A stretch of DNA of 64,000 bases from Saccharospirillum salsuginis (lineage in GTDB: Bacteria; Pseudomonadota; Gammaproteobacteria; Pseudomonadales; Natronospirillaceae). Shown here piece after piece: positions 54,283-62,941 of the stretch. The stretch is taken from positions 124,001 to 188,000 of the forward strand of contig NZ_BMXR01000002.1 in NCBI RefSeq assembly GCF_014651855.1, read 5' to 3'. A model generated the notes under the pieces. It was not told the DNA's origin, made no database searches, and was given only the letters and a program-made list of their open reading frames with translations. The first letter of the stretch is position 1. Every line of letters begins with the position of its first letter. The translations under genes and the position numbers were made by a program.

Positions 54283-55224
54283 CTAGTATTCTTTGGGAAG
54301 GTTCTTTTTCAGTTCTTCAACACTGGCCACAGAAAGACCCGTAACTTTGGCCACAAACTTAGGGTCGGCGCCTTCTTTCAGCAGGTTGCAAGCTGTATGT
54401 CTCAGTCCTTTAGCTTCACCACGGGCTTCGCCTCTAGCTTCTAACTGTTCGGCAATGGTCATAAATGTCTCTCCTATAGGCTCGGGTAAGCGGTGACTTT
54501 CTTCGACCAAATGGTCGATATCGCTGACGTTACCCGCTCCAATGGCATAGTGTAGCAAGGTGCGGATGAAATCCAACCATTGCTGGCTGTGGTCGTCCAG
54601 CCCCTCGCAGTCGTGCAACCACTCCAGTAGATAGGGCCCGATGTCCGGGTCCCGGATGTGCTTAAGGGCCCGGGCGACAATGCCGATCCACTGTTGTTGG
54701 CGCAATTCGTCGTCACTGAGCTGGTTCACGTCAATCAGGGGGATGGGGTCCTGGAGCAGCGTTCTCATCACGCCCAAAGGGTCGTCGAAGCAGTCGGCGA
54801 GGTTCAGTGAATAGGGGTAGGGAGTCTGGCTGCCGTGGTACAGCACCAGCGCATAGACTGGTGCCAGTAGCCCATTGGGTTGCTGTTTGAGGTGTTTGGT
54901 CAGAAGGCTGAACAGGTAGTGGCCGATGCGAACGGGCATATGCGGGTCCGGCCGGGACTGGTGTTCCACCAGCAGGGCCAGGTAGGCCGGTTGATCGGCC
55001 AGTCGGCAACTGAATACCAGGTCGGAGACGGTTTCCTGCAGCGCCGGGTCCAGGTAGCTGTCGTGCTCCAGTTTCAGGCTGTCGAGGTCCAGCGCGGCGC
55101 TGATGTCCTCGGGCAGGTAGTGCCGCATGAAGCTTTCCGCAACGGCGCGGTTCTCCATGACGCTGCGAAAGAAGCGGTCATGGGGGTTGTGTGGGTGATT
55201 GGGCTTTCCTTTCACACTGAGCAT
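54283..55224 (-). CDS. Rpn-family recombination-promoting nuclease / putative transposase
   Basis: A 313-residue member of the Rpn (YhgA-like, PDDEXK) family. 'HNPHDRFFRSVMENRAVAESFMRHYLP' at the N-terminus, 'LDSLKLEHDSYLDPALQETVSDLVFSCRL' (acidic E/D of the nuclease core) and 'LALLVEHQSRPDPHMPVRIGHYL' (the E-x-Q motif) are the family signature. Relatives in E. coli are DNA endonucleases that promote RecA-independent recombination. The C-terminus ('LEARGEARGEAKGLRHTACNLL') is the usual variable helical tail. It stands alone, with no transposon ends detected. Confidence 0.88.
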   Translation of the reverse strand: MLSVKGKPNHPHNPHDRFFRSVMENRAVAESFMRHYLPEDISAALDLDSLKLEHDSYLDPALQETVSDLVFSCRLADQPAYLALLVEHQSRPDPHMPVRIGHYLFSLLTKHLKQQPNGLLAPVYALVLYHGSQTPYPYSLNLADCFDDPLGVMRTLLQDPIPLIDVNQLSDDELRQQQWIGIVARALKHIRDPDIGPYLLEWLHDCEGLDDHSQQWLDFIRTLLHYAIGAGNVSDIDHLVEESHRLPEPIGETFMTIAEQLEARGEARGEAKGLRHTACNLLKEGADPKFVAKVTGLSVASVEELKKNLPKEY

Positions 55225-55299
55225 CCTTTCCGCGAAGTTGGGCGGAGTCTAACAGTGTTTATGGGGTGGTTGCGATTGTGCGGTTTCCGATTTGTGATC

Positions 55300-55329
55300 G
55301 GATCAGGGAAGACCGTTGAGCCCTGATCC
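55300..55329. other. Stem-loop upstream of the Rpn gene
   Basis: GGATCAGGG (55300-55308) pairs perfectly with CCCTGATCC (55321-55329). Neither side has a clear T-run. It could end the NTase transcript or belong to an unidentified repeat. Confidence 0.45.
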
Positions 55330-55470
55330 TTGTTCTGTTGTTTCAAGCAGTGACGTTTTTCGTCCTTTATTCGGTCTTGAATGTGTTGTCGAATGAGTCA
55401 CCATCGTGTGTCGCCGTAGTCGGTATAATTAAGAGGCGGCTTTACCCGGAGTGATTCATTGTCCTTACTG

Positions 55471-56016
55471 TCAACCTTCAGATTTGGCGCGTAGACTATC
55501 AATTGACTGTTTACTTTGCCCTTCGTTGGCTGCCCAATCATAGATCATCTGCCAATCCACAATTCTGTTTTGACAGACTTTGATTGCTTGATCCCAACAT
55601 TGTGGATCATAGTGATACCAGTAAGCGGCGAGTCGGTCTATAACGCTGAGCGTCGGCGTGATGACTCTCAGAGGTCCATGTTTGGTATTGAAGATCGGAA
55701 TGTCTTTATGATCTATGATTAAGTCACCAAACCCGAGTGGTGACGGTGGGAACTCGACAAACCATTCAGTATGTGGATGCTCGAATTGACGTAGGTTACT
55801 ACTTTCTTGGAATCCGATTGGAGCCAACGCATCTCGTAGTTCTTTTCGGCTTGCCGATGTAACGAAGTCCAGATCGTAACTTTGATAGTCGTTGTGGGTA
55901 TATATTGAAACAGCACCACCACCCGAAAGTGTGGCCAGGATGCCCGCCTTTTCCAGGTACCGACTCAGGATGGATGCCAACTCTTCGATGGAGGTTTCCC
56001 TGGTGATTGTATCCAT
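55471..56016 (-). CDS. Minimal nucleotidyltransferase (AbiEii/MNT-like), putative toxin
   Basis: A 181-residue protein with a nucleotidyltransferase core: 'LSGGGAVSIY' (GG motif) and 'QSYDLDFV' (the DxD metal pair), followed by 'TLSVIDRLAAYWYHYDPQCWDQAI', typical of proteins paired with winged-helix partners. AbiEii-type relatives are toxins that transfer nucleotides to targets such as tRNA. It starts two bases after the wHTH gene stop. Base composition here is visibly richer in A and T than the neighbours, suggesting acquisition. Toxicity is inference. Confidence 0.75.
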   Translation of the reverse strand: MDTITRETSIEELASILSRYLEKAGILATLSGGGAVSIYTHNDYQSYDLDFVTSASRKELRDALAPIGFQESSNLRQFEHPHTEWFVEFPPSPLGFGDLIIDHKDIPIFNTKHGPLRVITPTLSVIDRLAAYWYHYDPQCWDQAIKVCQNRIVDWQMIYDWAANEGQSKQSIDSLRAKSEG

Positions 56017-56018
56017 AA

Positions 56019-56357
56019 CTATAGTGTTTTTCCGGATCGTCTGGGGCGTTGTCGCTGCCTAAAGTATTTTTGCACCACATCCTCGGGCAATTGCTCAACT
56101 TCGGCGAGGAGGAATTTCTTTAAATTTTTCACCGTGGGATTTCGTTCGTTAAAGGTGAACAGACGAGCGTTACCGACTAACCGGCTGACCAGAACACCGT
56201 TACCTTCAAGTCTTTTAAGCTGCCGTTGGGTCATGTTTAGGCCAATGTCGTAGGTTTTGGCAATACGCAGGGCATGCCCTTCACCATAAACCGTAATGAA
56301 TAACAGGACCTGTGCGGCCGTTCGGTTACCTAGGACTGCCTCAAGAACGGGGTTCAT
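56019..56357 (-). CDS. Winged-helix DNA-binding protein, putative antitoxin partner
   Basis: A 112-residue protein from the ATG at 56357 ('MNPVLEAVLGNRTAAQVLLF'); a TTG six codons earlier is the alternative start. It is a winged helix-turn-helix: 'GEGHALRIAKTYDIGLNMTQRQLKRLEGNGVLVSRLVGNARLFTFN', whose recognition helix is 'MTQRQLKRLEGNG'. Such proteins precede AbiEii-like nucleotidyltransferases as regulators or antitoxins. Two dyads upstream could be autoregulatory sites. Confidence 0.75.
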   Translation of the reverse strand: MNPVLEAVLGNRTAAQVLLFITVYGEGHALRIAKTYDIGLNMTQRQLKRLEGNGVLVSRLVGNARLFTFNERNPTVKNLKKFLLAEVEQLPEDVVQKYFRQRQRPRRSGKTL

Positions 56358-56369
56358 ACGACGTGAGAT

Positions 56370-56434
56370 ACCCAATTTAGGGGTGGAAGCACTTAATATA
56401 GGGGTTATAGTACCCCCTTGTTGAGTATGGTCAA
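56370..56434 (-). promoter_or_regulatory. Promoter and dyads of the wHTH/nucleotidyltransferase pair
   Basis: Two inverted repeats, ACCC-N7-GGGT (56370-56384) and GGGGT-N6-ACCCC (56401-56416), lie upstream of the start. On the minus strand TTGACC (56429-56434) and TATAAC (56404-56409) form a plausible promoter with a long 19-base spacer; the second dyad covers the -10. Consistent with autoregulation. Confidence 0.5.
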
Positions 56435-56490
56435 GTATTCGTTTATCCGAATCGAAGAGTGATGCTGTAGAGTTCTGAGTGGCTGGTCAA

Positions 56491-57390
56491 TCAAATCGAC
56501 AACCCGTCCGCCAGACCAAAACTCGCCACCTCCTCCAACACATGCCGCACGAACGATTCGTTCTTCAGTGACCGGTGCGCCCGGCTCGGCGATACCAGGT
56601 AGAACCCGACCGGTTCGGGCCGGTCATTCACCAATACTTCCTCCAACGTTCCTGATTGCAAGTAGGGCAGTGCCTCGAACCGGCTGGTGAAGGTGTAGCC
56701 CAGCCCCGCTGCGGCGGCTTGCAGGCATTGGCCGATGTCTTCGAACAGGATGTCGGGGTTTTTGGGTGTCCAGGTGCGGTCCCGAAAGCGCCAGGGCAGG
56801 GCTTGGCCTTTGGCGCCGGAGGCGATGATGGGTCGGTCAGTCAGTTGGTCGGGTGTCTCCAGTGGGGTGTCTTCGATCCGTCGCTCGGGGGCGACGAACA
56901 CGCCGTAGTGAATCCGGAACAGGCGTTGGGCGACCAGTGAGGAGTCCGGCAGCGGTCCTTGGCGGAACGCGAAATCGAGTTGGTGAGCCTGGAAGTCGAG
57001 GTAGTCGTTGCTGTGGATCAGTTGAACATCCACTTTCGGGTGCTTCTGACGGTAGCGGATCAGCCAGTCGGTCAGCGGCCCCCGGGCAAAACCGCCCGGG
57101 GCGGTGACTCTCAGTGTACCGGTGGGGGTCGCGTCCAGGCTGTCCCGCCAATCGGTTATTTGGGTTTGTGCTTCCAGCAGTTCCCGGGCCAGCGGCAGGA
57201 AGGCTTCGCCTTCCTGGGTGAGAGACAGCGACCGGGTCGTCCGCAGCAGCAAGGGGAAGCCAAGGTCGGCTTCGAGCTTGGCGATGCGCCGGCTGACGTT
57301 GCTGCCCGGTTGCTTCAGGCGCCGGGCGGCCCGGGCGAAGGAGCCGAGCTGGGCCACTTCGACGAACCAGATCATCGCTTCCAGGTCCAT
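56491..57390 (-). CDS. LysR-family transcriptional regulator (divergent from NmrA-like gene)
   Basis: A 299-residue LysR-type regulator, 'MDLEAMIWFVEVAQLGSFARAARRLKQPGSNVSRRIAKLE' in part, with the CrgA-like pattern 'RLFRIHYGVFVAPERRIEDTP' in the effector domain. It is divergent from the following NAD(P)-binding protein, and the 105-base region between holds a dyad, so that gene is the likely target. Confidence 0.9.
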   Translation of the reverse strand: MDLEAMIWFVEVAQLGSFARAARRLKQPGSNVSRRIAKLEADLGFPLLLRTTRSLSLTQEGEAFLPLARELLEAQTQITDWRDSLDATPTGTLRVTAPGGFARGPLTDWLIRYRQKHPKVDVQLIHSNDYLDFQAHQLDFAFRQGPLPDSSLVAQRLFRIHYGVFVAPERRIEDTPLETPDQLTDRPIIASGAKGQALPWRFRDRTWTPKNPDILFEDIGQCLQAAAAGLGYTFTSRFEALPYLQSGTLEEVLVNDRPEPVGFYLVSPSRAHRSLKNESFVRHVLEEVASFGLADGLSI

Positions 57391-57423
57391 GTCATTATCC
57401 CGAAAATGGATTAATGATTATCA

Positions 57424-57439
57424 GATTAACCCACTAATC
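57424..57439. promoter_or_regulatory. Operator-like dyad between LysR and NmrA-like genes
   Basis: GATTA-ACCCAC-TAATC is a perfect five-base inverted repeat, accompanied by ATTAATGATTAT just upstream. It lies midway between divergent starts, as expected for a LysR site. Confidence 0.5.
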
Positions 57440-57495
57440 GCTGAATGAAACCCCCGATACGATGAAACACATAATCCATCTGAGGAGACAGAGCG

Positions 57496-58359
57496 ATGAA
57501 AACCGCATCAGTGATCGGAGGTTCCGGGATGCTCGGGGCGCCCGTGGCGCGCCAACTGCGAGCGGACGGGTATCGGGTTCGGGTAATCAGCCGCAACAGC
57601 GACAAAGCGGAACGGCTGCTGGGGCCGGATTTCGAGTATGAGACCGCCGACCTGCTGGATGTCGACAGTCTGCGACGGGCGCTGAAAGGCTCGGACGCGG
57701 TGCATATCAACGCCAGCGGACACAGCCGGCGCAGCTATTACAACAACCATGTACTGGGCACGAAAAACATCCTGGAGGCGCTGTCCGACGAGCGCATCGA
57801 GTGCATCAGTATGATTTCGACGGCCCTGGCCTATCCGGAGTTCGCCGACCGTTGGGACAACCGCTACAAGATGGAAGCGGAAGCCTTGTTGAAGGCGAGC
57901 GGTCTGCCGTATCTGGTGTTCATGCCCAGCTGGTTTATGGAAACGCTGGCGTTGTTCAAACAGAAGCAGCGGCTGGTGCACATCGGCCCGTCCACTCAAC
58001 CCATTCACTGGATCGCGGCGCAGGACTATGCCCGGGAAGTCAGCCGCGCGCTCGCCGACCCGAGCGTTCGCAACCGTCGGATCGTCCTCTATGGCTCTGA
58101 AAGCATGACCATGGCCGAAGCTATGGCGGCCTATGCCCGGCACCATGATCTCAAGGTTCAGCGAATGCCCGCCTGGTTGGCAAAGGCCGTTGGATTCATC
58201 AGCCGAGACGAGACCTTGATGGATGTCGCGGATTTGATGCGGCACTACGACCGCGCCGGTGAGAAGCCGGTGGTCGATGCGGTTCGAACCACAACAACGC
58301 TGAAGGATTGGTTGGGATCACAGAGGGTGTCGGAAAACCTTACACATAGATATGGATGA
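57496..58359 (+). CDS. NAD(P)-binding NmrA/SDR-a5-like protein
   Basis: A 287-residue atypical short-chain dehydrogenase. 'ASVIGGSGMLGAPVARQLRADG' is the GxxGxxG dinucleotide site; 'VHINASGHSRRSYYNNHVLGTKNIL' and 'YPEFADRWDNRYKMEAEALLKASG' follow the NmrA/NAD(P)H-binding family, with the usual YxxxK shifted or missing (here 'YKMEAE'). The ribosome site is GAGGAGAC. The 3' end overlaps a TGTCGG box of the next gene's control region. Function unknown; quinone oxidoreductase or regulator are both possible. Confidence 0.83.
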   Translation: MKTASVIGGSGMLGAPVARQLRADGYRVRVISRNSDKAERLLGPDFEYETADLLDVDSLRRALKGSDAVHINASGHSRRSYYNNHVLGTKNILEALSDERIECISMISTALAYPEFADRWDNRYKMEAEALLKASGLPYLVFMPSWFMETLALFKQKQRLVHIGPSTQPIHWIAAQDYAREVSRALADPSVRNRRIVLYGSESMTMAEAMAAYARHHDLKVQRMPAWLAKAVGFISRDETLMDVADLMRHYDRAGEKPVVDAVRTTTTLKDWLGSQRVSENLTHRYG

Positions 58360-58490
58360 CTAAGGGTGAAAAGCGCTTTTTGCGCTAAGGATGGTGTCGG
58401 AAAAATTTACAGAAGCGAGGGTGTTTTGTGATGGAGTGCACATAACTCCCTATGGGTAGGCTTGTTGGCGAGTTGGCATAAATAGTGCTG
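58328..58490 (+). promoter_or_regulatory. Sigma-54 promoter with two upstream TGTCGG boxes for PEP-CTERM gene 2
   Basis: TTGGCATAAATAGTGCTG (58473-58490) has GG and GC separated by exactly ten bases, closely matching the sigma-54 consensus TGGCAC-N5-TTGCW. Upstream are two 17-bp boxes, TGTCGGAAAACCTTACA (58328-58344) and TGTCGGAAAAATTTACA (58395-58411), 67 bases apart. The layout of tandem enhancer sites plus -24/-12 element fits activation by a PrsR-type response regulator of PEP-CTERM/exosortase systems. Confidence 0.75.
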
Positions 58491-58530
58491 GTGCGAAGAT
58501 CAACCTTACGCCGTATGATTGGAGCAGTTC

Positions 58531-58998
58531 ATGAAGGTCCTAACCACTCTCGCTTTTTCCCTGGCCGCCTCTTCGTCCGCCTTTGCCGGCCTCATCACTG
58601 TCGATTACCAGGCGACAAACTCCGGTTACTCGTCTATTGCGGGTTCATTCTCAGGAACGGACACGAATAACGACGGCTGGCTGACCTTTAATGAGCTGGA
58701 CAACTGGAACACCAACTACGGCGGCGGCGCCGGTTTTGCCGACCTGAACGATCTCGGCGACTTTGATTACACCAACAACATCTGGACACCGAACGCGTTC
58801 CAGTGGGATCAAGTGACTGAAGACGCCTACATGACCTGGAACAACTGGAGCTATTCAACCTCCACGTCCAACTACAACTGGATGTTCGATACCGCCGTGG
58901 AGAATATTGCAGCGGTTCCGGAGCCGGGTTCGTTGGCTCTGTTGGGCTTGGGCATTGTGGGTCTTGGCCTGGCGCGTCGGAGCAAGAAAGCAGCCTGA
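58531..58998 (+). CDS. Short PEP-CTERM sorting-domain protein
   Basis: A 155-residue exported protein. The ATG at 58531 has GGAG eight bases upstream; a TTG four codons earlier is less likely. Residues 1-18 ('FSLAASSSAFA') are the signal peptide. The middle is acidic and rich in Asn, Trp, Tyr and Gly ('TDTNNDGWLTFNELDNWNTN' resembles a single Ca2+-loop, DxNxDG). The C-terminus is a textbook PEP-CTERM: 'VPEPGSLALLGLGIVGLGLA' then 'RRSKKAA'. Likely a surface or biofilm-matrix protein. A terminator follows. Confidence 0.88.
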   Translation: MKVLTTLAFSLAASSSAFAGLITVDYQATNSGYSSIAGSFSGTDTNNDGWLTFNELDNWNTNYGGGAGFADLNDLGDFDYTNNIWTPNAFQWDQVTEDAYMTWNNWSYSTSTSNYNWMFDTAVENIAAVPEPGSLALLGLGIVGLGLARRSKKAA

Positions 58999-59039
58999 GC
59001 TGATTGACCACAGCCCCCGCAGTTGACGGGGGTAAGAAT

Positions 59040-59066
59040 AGAGGCGTAACCCGCCTCTTTTTTTTG
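59040..59066 (+). terminator. Rho-independent terminator of PEP-CTERM gene 2
   Basis: Stem AGAGGCG/CGCCTCT with a five-base loop and eight T residues, 42 bases after the stop. Confidence 0.9.
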
Positions 59067-59203
59067 CCTCAAGGATATGCTGTTGGTGGACGTCGGTTGG
59101 CGATCATTGGTGTTTGTCTCTCGCCTTTCGGTTGTGTTCAAATATGTAGGGCGAGGTTTCGTCATGGAAGCAACACATTGTCACCCAAAGGATTCGACCC
59201 ACA

Positions 59204-59674
59204 ATGAAACGCCCCTACCCGAAAGAGTCCGTAGTCTTCTGGCTGAGTGCTGTCTATCTGATGGTTTTCTGTAACCTGGCAGTATTGATCCTGGGTTGGC
59301 CATCCCGACCAACACTCAAACAAGTCGTCATTTTGTCCGGCATAGGCTTTTTGCTCGCCCTATTTGAAGCCGCCCGTGAGGATCTGGTGGTGAAACGCTG
59401 GATTAGGAAGAAAGCGGCACGACGACGGAACCAAGTGTCCCTGGTGAAGGCTTGGGGGTATCTGGCCGCCAACACGATGATCTTTCCGGTGTATTTTCTT
59501 GGTTTTTTTTGGCTTTTGTTAATTTGGAATCCATCGGGGTGGGACGCGGACCGTTGGTTGCATACGTTGATTTTTGCTCTTCTGATCGGTCTCTACGATA
59601 GTTTCAGTAAAACGCCAATACTGGATGGAATTCGATCGCTGTGCCGACAGGTAATGACGAAAATATCGCGGTAG
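59204..59674 (+). CDS. Small hypothetical membrane protein
   Basis: A 156-residue protein with four predicted membrane helices (about 10-32, 40-56, 86-110 and 117-135) and a basic loop 'RWIRKKAARRRNQ' on the presumed cytoplasmic side. I do not recognise the family. The ribosome site before the ATG is weak. It stands alone between the PEP-CTERM gene and the ELWxxDGT lipoprotein. Confidence 0.6.
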   Translation: MKRPYPKESVVFWLSAVYLMVFCNLAVLILGWPSRPTLKQVVILSGIGFLLALFEAAREDLVVKRWIRKKAARRRNQVSLVKAWGYLAANTMIFPVYFLGFFWLLLIWNPSGWDADRWLHTLIFALLIGLYDSFSKTPILDGIRSLCRQVMTKISR

Positions 59675-59753
59675 TCGCAAGGTTGAAGGTGCAGTCCACC
59701 ATCCTGTCTTCAAGCACGACGAGTTCATAGGAAAACTGGCACCGTAAACTCAT

Positions 59754-62423
59754 TTACTCCACCAAACGCGTCCCCTCAAGTGTGCCGTCACTGACCCAGG
59801 TAGAATACCCGCTGCCGTATCTGGGTTCGGCGACAAAGTAGAGTCGGTTGCCGATGACGGTGAGGTCTGATGGGTCACCCCCATAAGTCCCAGGGTGCAC
59901 ATCGATTAACAGTTCGGCGCCACCTACCGTGCCATCGGTTCTCCACAGTTCGTTACCCGATTCAGACGTTACACCAGCAAAGTATATGTATTCGTTGAAG
60001 GCGGCTATGCGGCCTTGGCTGGTTGTGGTGGTGTCGGTGACTTGGTAAGTACCGTCTTCAGTGCCGTCGGTTCGCCATAGTCGGTAGCCATCCAGATGGG
60101 TGATGAAATAGGCGATCGATCCCACTGCAACTATGTCTTCCGGGCCGGAGCCGTTGGGTCCGGGGTTAATGTCTTTCACGCGATGCGTGCCTTTGGCCGT
60201 GCCATCGGTTCGCCACAGTTCCTTACCGAAATCCACTTCCCAGGTGCTGAAGTACAAGTAGTCACCCACTACCCCCAAGGGTTCCAGATAATTTCCTTCT
60301 TCACCGGTGTAGATGTCCTTGACTAAATAGGTACCGGCTTCGGTACCGTCCGTGCGCCATAGTTCTTCACCGTGGTCCGGGTCCGACGCGGGAAAATACA
60401 AGGTTGAATCGTGCACCATGAACGAGGGCGCCTCGACGATGACATCGGCCAGTGAACCCACGCCTGTCAATGGGTAGGTGCCGGCTTGAGTACCATCGCT
60501 GCGCCAGAGACGTGAGTAGGCGTCATCATCGAGCGCTTCGAAGAACAGAAGGCCGTTCAAGGCCGTCAGGTTATCGACTTCATACAGTGAATCCCCCTCG
60601 GCACTGAGTATGGGAACTGTACCGCTCTCGGTACCATCGCTGCGCCACAATTGACTTTGGTAACCGCCATCGACTCGGAAGTAAACGGTCGAACCCATCG
60701 TGGTTAAATCCTGAATGCCATCTTTTAACGGATACGAGGCAATGGCTTTCACGCGATGCGTGCCCGCCTTGGTACGGTCACTTCGCCACAGTGACCAGCC
60801 GTTCTCGCTGTCGTAGGCGGTGAAGTAGTCTTCGCCATCCAGATGGGTGCTGGCTTTACGGTAATCGGACAGGGCGACGCTTGGCCAACTGGCTGGGTGG
60901 GCCTGGTTGATGTTGCTTACTATCCGGGTTCCGCTTTCGGTGCCGTCACTGGTCCACAACTCCGCCCCCTTTGTTGCGTCGTTGGCAACGAAGTACAGGT
61001 TTTGGCCCAGGGCGAAGATATCGTTGTTTCGGCGGCCCAGATAGCTGTCGTCCACGGAGGCAACTCGGGTCGCACCACCTATGCTGCCGTCCGTACGCCA
61101 CCATTCACCAGACCCCGCGTCAATGCGTGCCGTGAAGTAGAGCGTGTTGCCCACGGTGTGTAATGAGGTCAGCGTGGCATTCGTCAGGTCGCCGGTGGTG
61201 TCTTCGATCATTACGGTACCTTCCGGTGTGCCATCGGTTTTCCACAATTGATGCCCGGTACCGCTGCGTTCGACGATGAAATAGAGCGTTGAACCCAGGG
61301 TCGCTGTGGGGCCGATCGAGTAGGGCGCTGTGTTGTCAGGTGAGATGTCTTTGAGCGGCTCGCTGCCTTCGGGGGTGCCATCGGTTCGGATCAGCTCGCA
61401 ACTGTTGTCTTCCAGTTCTCTTACGATAATCAGTGAATCGCCGAGAACCGGAATAGTGGATTCGGTTCCGCATCGTACCCCGTTTTCAAACTGGAGGGTC
61501 GTACCGTCGGCGGTGCCATCGCTGCGCCACATTTGACTGCGGTCTTTGCCCACCAGCAGGTGGAGCTGGTCGTTATGGAAGGCGGTTGCAACTGTCGAGT
61601 CATCGGTAGTGTAGGTGTCCCCCAAGTGGATTGGTTGGTGGGTTTCGCCGTCGATATATCGAAGTGTTACGTCATCGTCGGTTAATTCCAGCAGATACAG
61701 GTCATTGCCGTTTGGGATCAATCGATGCTCATGGTAACGGTTGAGGTCCATCACCCATTGGGTACCGTCGGACGTACCGTCGCTGCTCCACAAAGACAGG
61801 GAGTCTGCGTCGCTTTCCACCAACAGGTAGAGCTGCTGTTCGGCGGCTACCACGATTTGATTGTTTGTGTGGGACGAGTTGGGGAAGCCATCTTCAATAC
61901 CCGGACGAAACTCCTTGACCAGCCAGGTACCGTCTTCAGTGCCGTCGCTGCGCCACAATTCCTGGCCAGCGTCTGGCGTAGACGCGAGGAAATAGAGCGA
62001 GGATTCCATAGTGACCAGGTTGGTCGGGTAGCTGTTCGGGCTGCCGGGGTTGATGTCCTTGACCATGACGGGGTCACTGCCATCGAACCGCCACAGCTCC
62101 GTACCGTGGATGCCGTCCGATGCCGCAAAGAAAGCGTGTTGATTCAGTAAGACGGTTTCGACGTCGTAGGGGAAGGCACTGCCGTCACTGCTGCTGTTGA
62201 GGTAGGTCACCACTTCGGCATTCCCGTCCGCATCGGTACGCCACAACTGGTCGTTGACTGAGATCAGGGTGAATTCGTTCGTGGTTGGTACAGTACCTTC
62301 GTCCTTATCCCCATTTCCACCCGGTGGGTTGGGGTCACTGGCCGTTGAGCAGGCCGTAACGGAAAAAATAACGGGAATGAGCCAGGTCAGGTGTTTGGTT
62401 GAAGGGATTGAGGCAAACAGCAT
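59754..62423 (-). CDS. ELWxxDGT-repeat lipoprotein (beta-propeller-like)
   Basis: An 889-residue lipoprotein. The start at 62423 ('MLFASIPSTKHLTW') gives a lipobox 'SVTAC' with cysteine at residue 25 and serine after it, predicting the outer membrane; the longer upstream frame is not supported. The rest is about 16 repeats of roughly 50 residues with the core ELWRTDGTxxGT, for example 'QELWRSDGTEDGT', 'QLWKTDGTPEGT' and 'RLWRTDGTEDGT'. This is the ELWxxDGT family, thought to form beta-propellers. Function unknown; extracellular binding or adhesion is plausible. Divergent from padR. Confidence 0.85.
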   Translation of the reverse strand: MLFASIPSTKHLTWLIPVIFSVTACSTASDPNPPGGNGDKDEGTVPTTNEFTLISVNDQLWRTDADGNAEVVTYLNSSSDGSAFPYDVETVLLNQHAFFAASDGIHGTELWRFDGSDPVMVKDINPGSPNSYPTNLVTMESSLYFLASTPDAGQELWRSDGTEDGTWLVKEFRPGIEDGFPNSSHTNNQIVVAAEQQLYLLVESDADSLSLWSSDGTSDGTQWVMDLNRYHEHRLIPNGNDLYLLELTDDDVTLRYIDGETHQPIHLGDTYTTDDSTVATAFHNDQLHLLVGKDRSQMWRSDGTADGTTLQFENGVRCGTESTIPVLGDSLIIVRELEDNSCELIRTDGTPEGSEPLKDISPDNTAPYSIGPTATLGSTLYFIVERSGTGHQLWKTDGTPEGTVMIEDTTGDLTNATLTSLHTVGNTLYFTARIDAGSGEWWRTDGSIGGATRVASVDDSYLGRRNNDIFALGQNLYFVANDATKGAELWTSDGTESGTRIVSNINQAHPASWPSVALSDYRKASTHLDGEDYFTAYDSENGWSLWRSDRTKAGTHRVKAIASYPLKDGIQDLTTMGSTVYFRVDGGYQSQLWRSDGTESGTVPILSAEGDSLYEVDNLTALNGLLFFEALDDDAYSRLWRSDGTQAGTYPLTGVGSLADVIVEAPSFMVHDSTLYFPASDPDHGEELWRTDGTEAGTYLVKDIYTGEEGNYLEPLGVVGDYLYFSTWEVDFGKELWRTDGTAKGTHRVKDINPGPNGSGPEDIVAVGSIAYFITHLDGYRLWRTDGTEDGTYQVTDTTTTSQGRIAAFNEYIYFAGVTSESGNELWRTDGTVGGAELLIDVHPGTYGGDPSDLTVIGNRLYFVAEPRYGSGYSTWVSDGTLEGTRLVE

Positions 62424-62544
62424 GCAGGTACTCTCTGGCGGATCGTCTCGTGCGGTTGAATAACAGTCCATGTCCATACGCCGCGTTGAACAGGAAGTGC
62501 GGCAGGCAGGCGTGATGTAGTCCGTCAGTCTATAGGCTTCAGGC

Positions 62545-62600
62545 TTGACAAAGACACTGTGTGGCATACAGTGAGTGCCATATACTATGTGATACACAGT
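62545..62600 (+). promoter_or_regulatory. padR promoter with two 17-bp operator-like dyads
   Basis: ACTGTGTGGCATACAGT (62556-62572) and ACTATGTGATACACAGT (62584-62600) share 13 of 17 bases and are both inverted repeats, 28 bases apart start to start. The first overlaps the spacer and -10 TACAGT (62567) of a promoter with -35 TTGACA (62545); the second ends two bases before the padR ATG. TATACT at 62581 is an alternative -10. Confidence 0.68.
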
Positions 62601-62602
62601 AA

Positions 62603-62938
62603 ATGGAATCCAACCCGACATTCGACAAGTTACGCCTGGAGTTGCGCCGAGGGGTGCTGGTCATGGCCGTGCTGGCCCGGCTGGAGGCCGAACACAGCGG
62701 CTATTCGTTGAGAAAGCGGCTCAACGATGACGGCATCGCCATCGACGAGGGGACTTTGTACCCCCTGGTACGCCGCCTGGAAGCGCAAGGGCTGTTGTCC
62801 AGCCAGTGGCGAGAGGAAGGTAATCGAAAGAAGCGCTTTTATCGATTGACCGATTCGGGGCGCGACGTCCTGCACCGGTTGAGTGAAGAGTGGCGTTTAC
62901 TGGGTTCCGCATTGGAGCCGCTTTTACCGAAGGAGTGA
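62603..62938 (+). CDS. PadR-family transcriptional regulator
   Basis: A 111-residue PadR winged-helix regulator. 'RRGVLVMAVLARLEAEHSGYSLRKRL' and 'IDEGTLYPLVRRLEAQGLLSSQWREEGNRKKRFYRLTDSGRDVL' in part are the family signature. No Shine-Dalgarno sequence is visible before the ATG. It lies three bases upstream of a membrane-protein gene, the usual PadR plus membrane partner arrangement, and likely represses both through the dyads at its start. Confidence 0.9.
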   Translation: MESNPTFDKLRLELRRGVLVMAVLARLEAEHSGYSLRKRLNDDGIAIDEGTLYPLVRRLEAQGLLSSQWREEGNRKKRFYRLTDSGRDVLHRLSEEWRLLGSALEPLLPKE

Positions 62939-62941
62939 ACC

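Noticed and set aside
54283-55224. Insertion sequence around the Rpn-family gene
   Set aside because: The family is sometimes named transposase, but no terminal inverted repeats or target duplications were seen flanking it.
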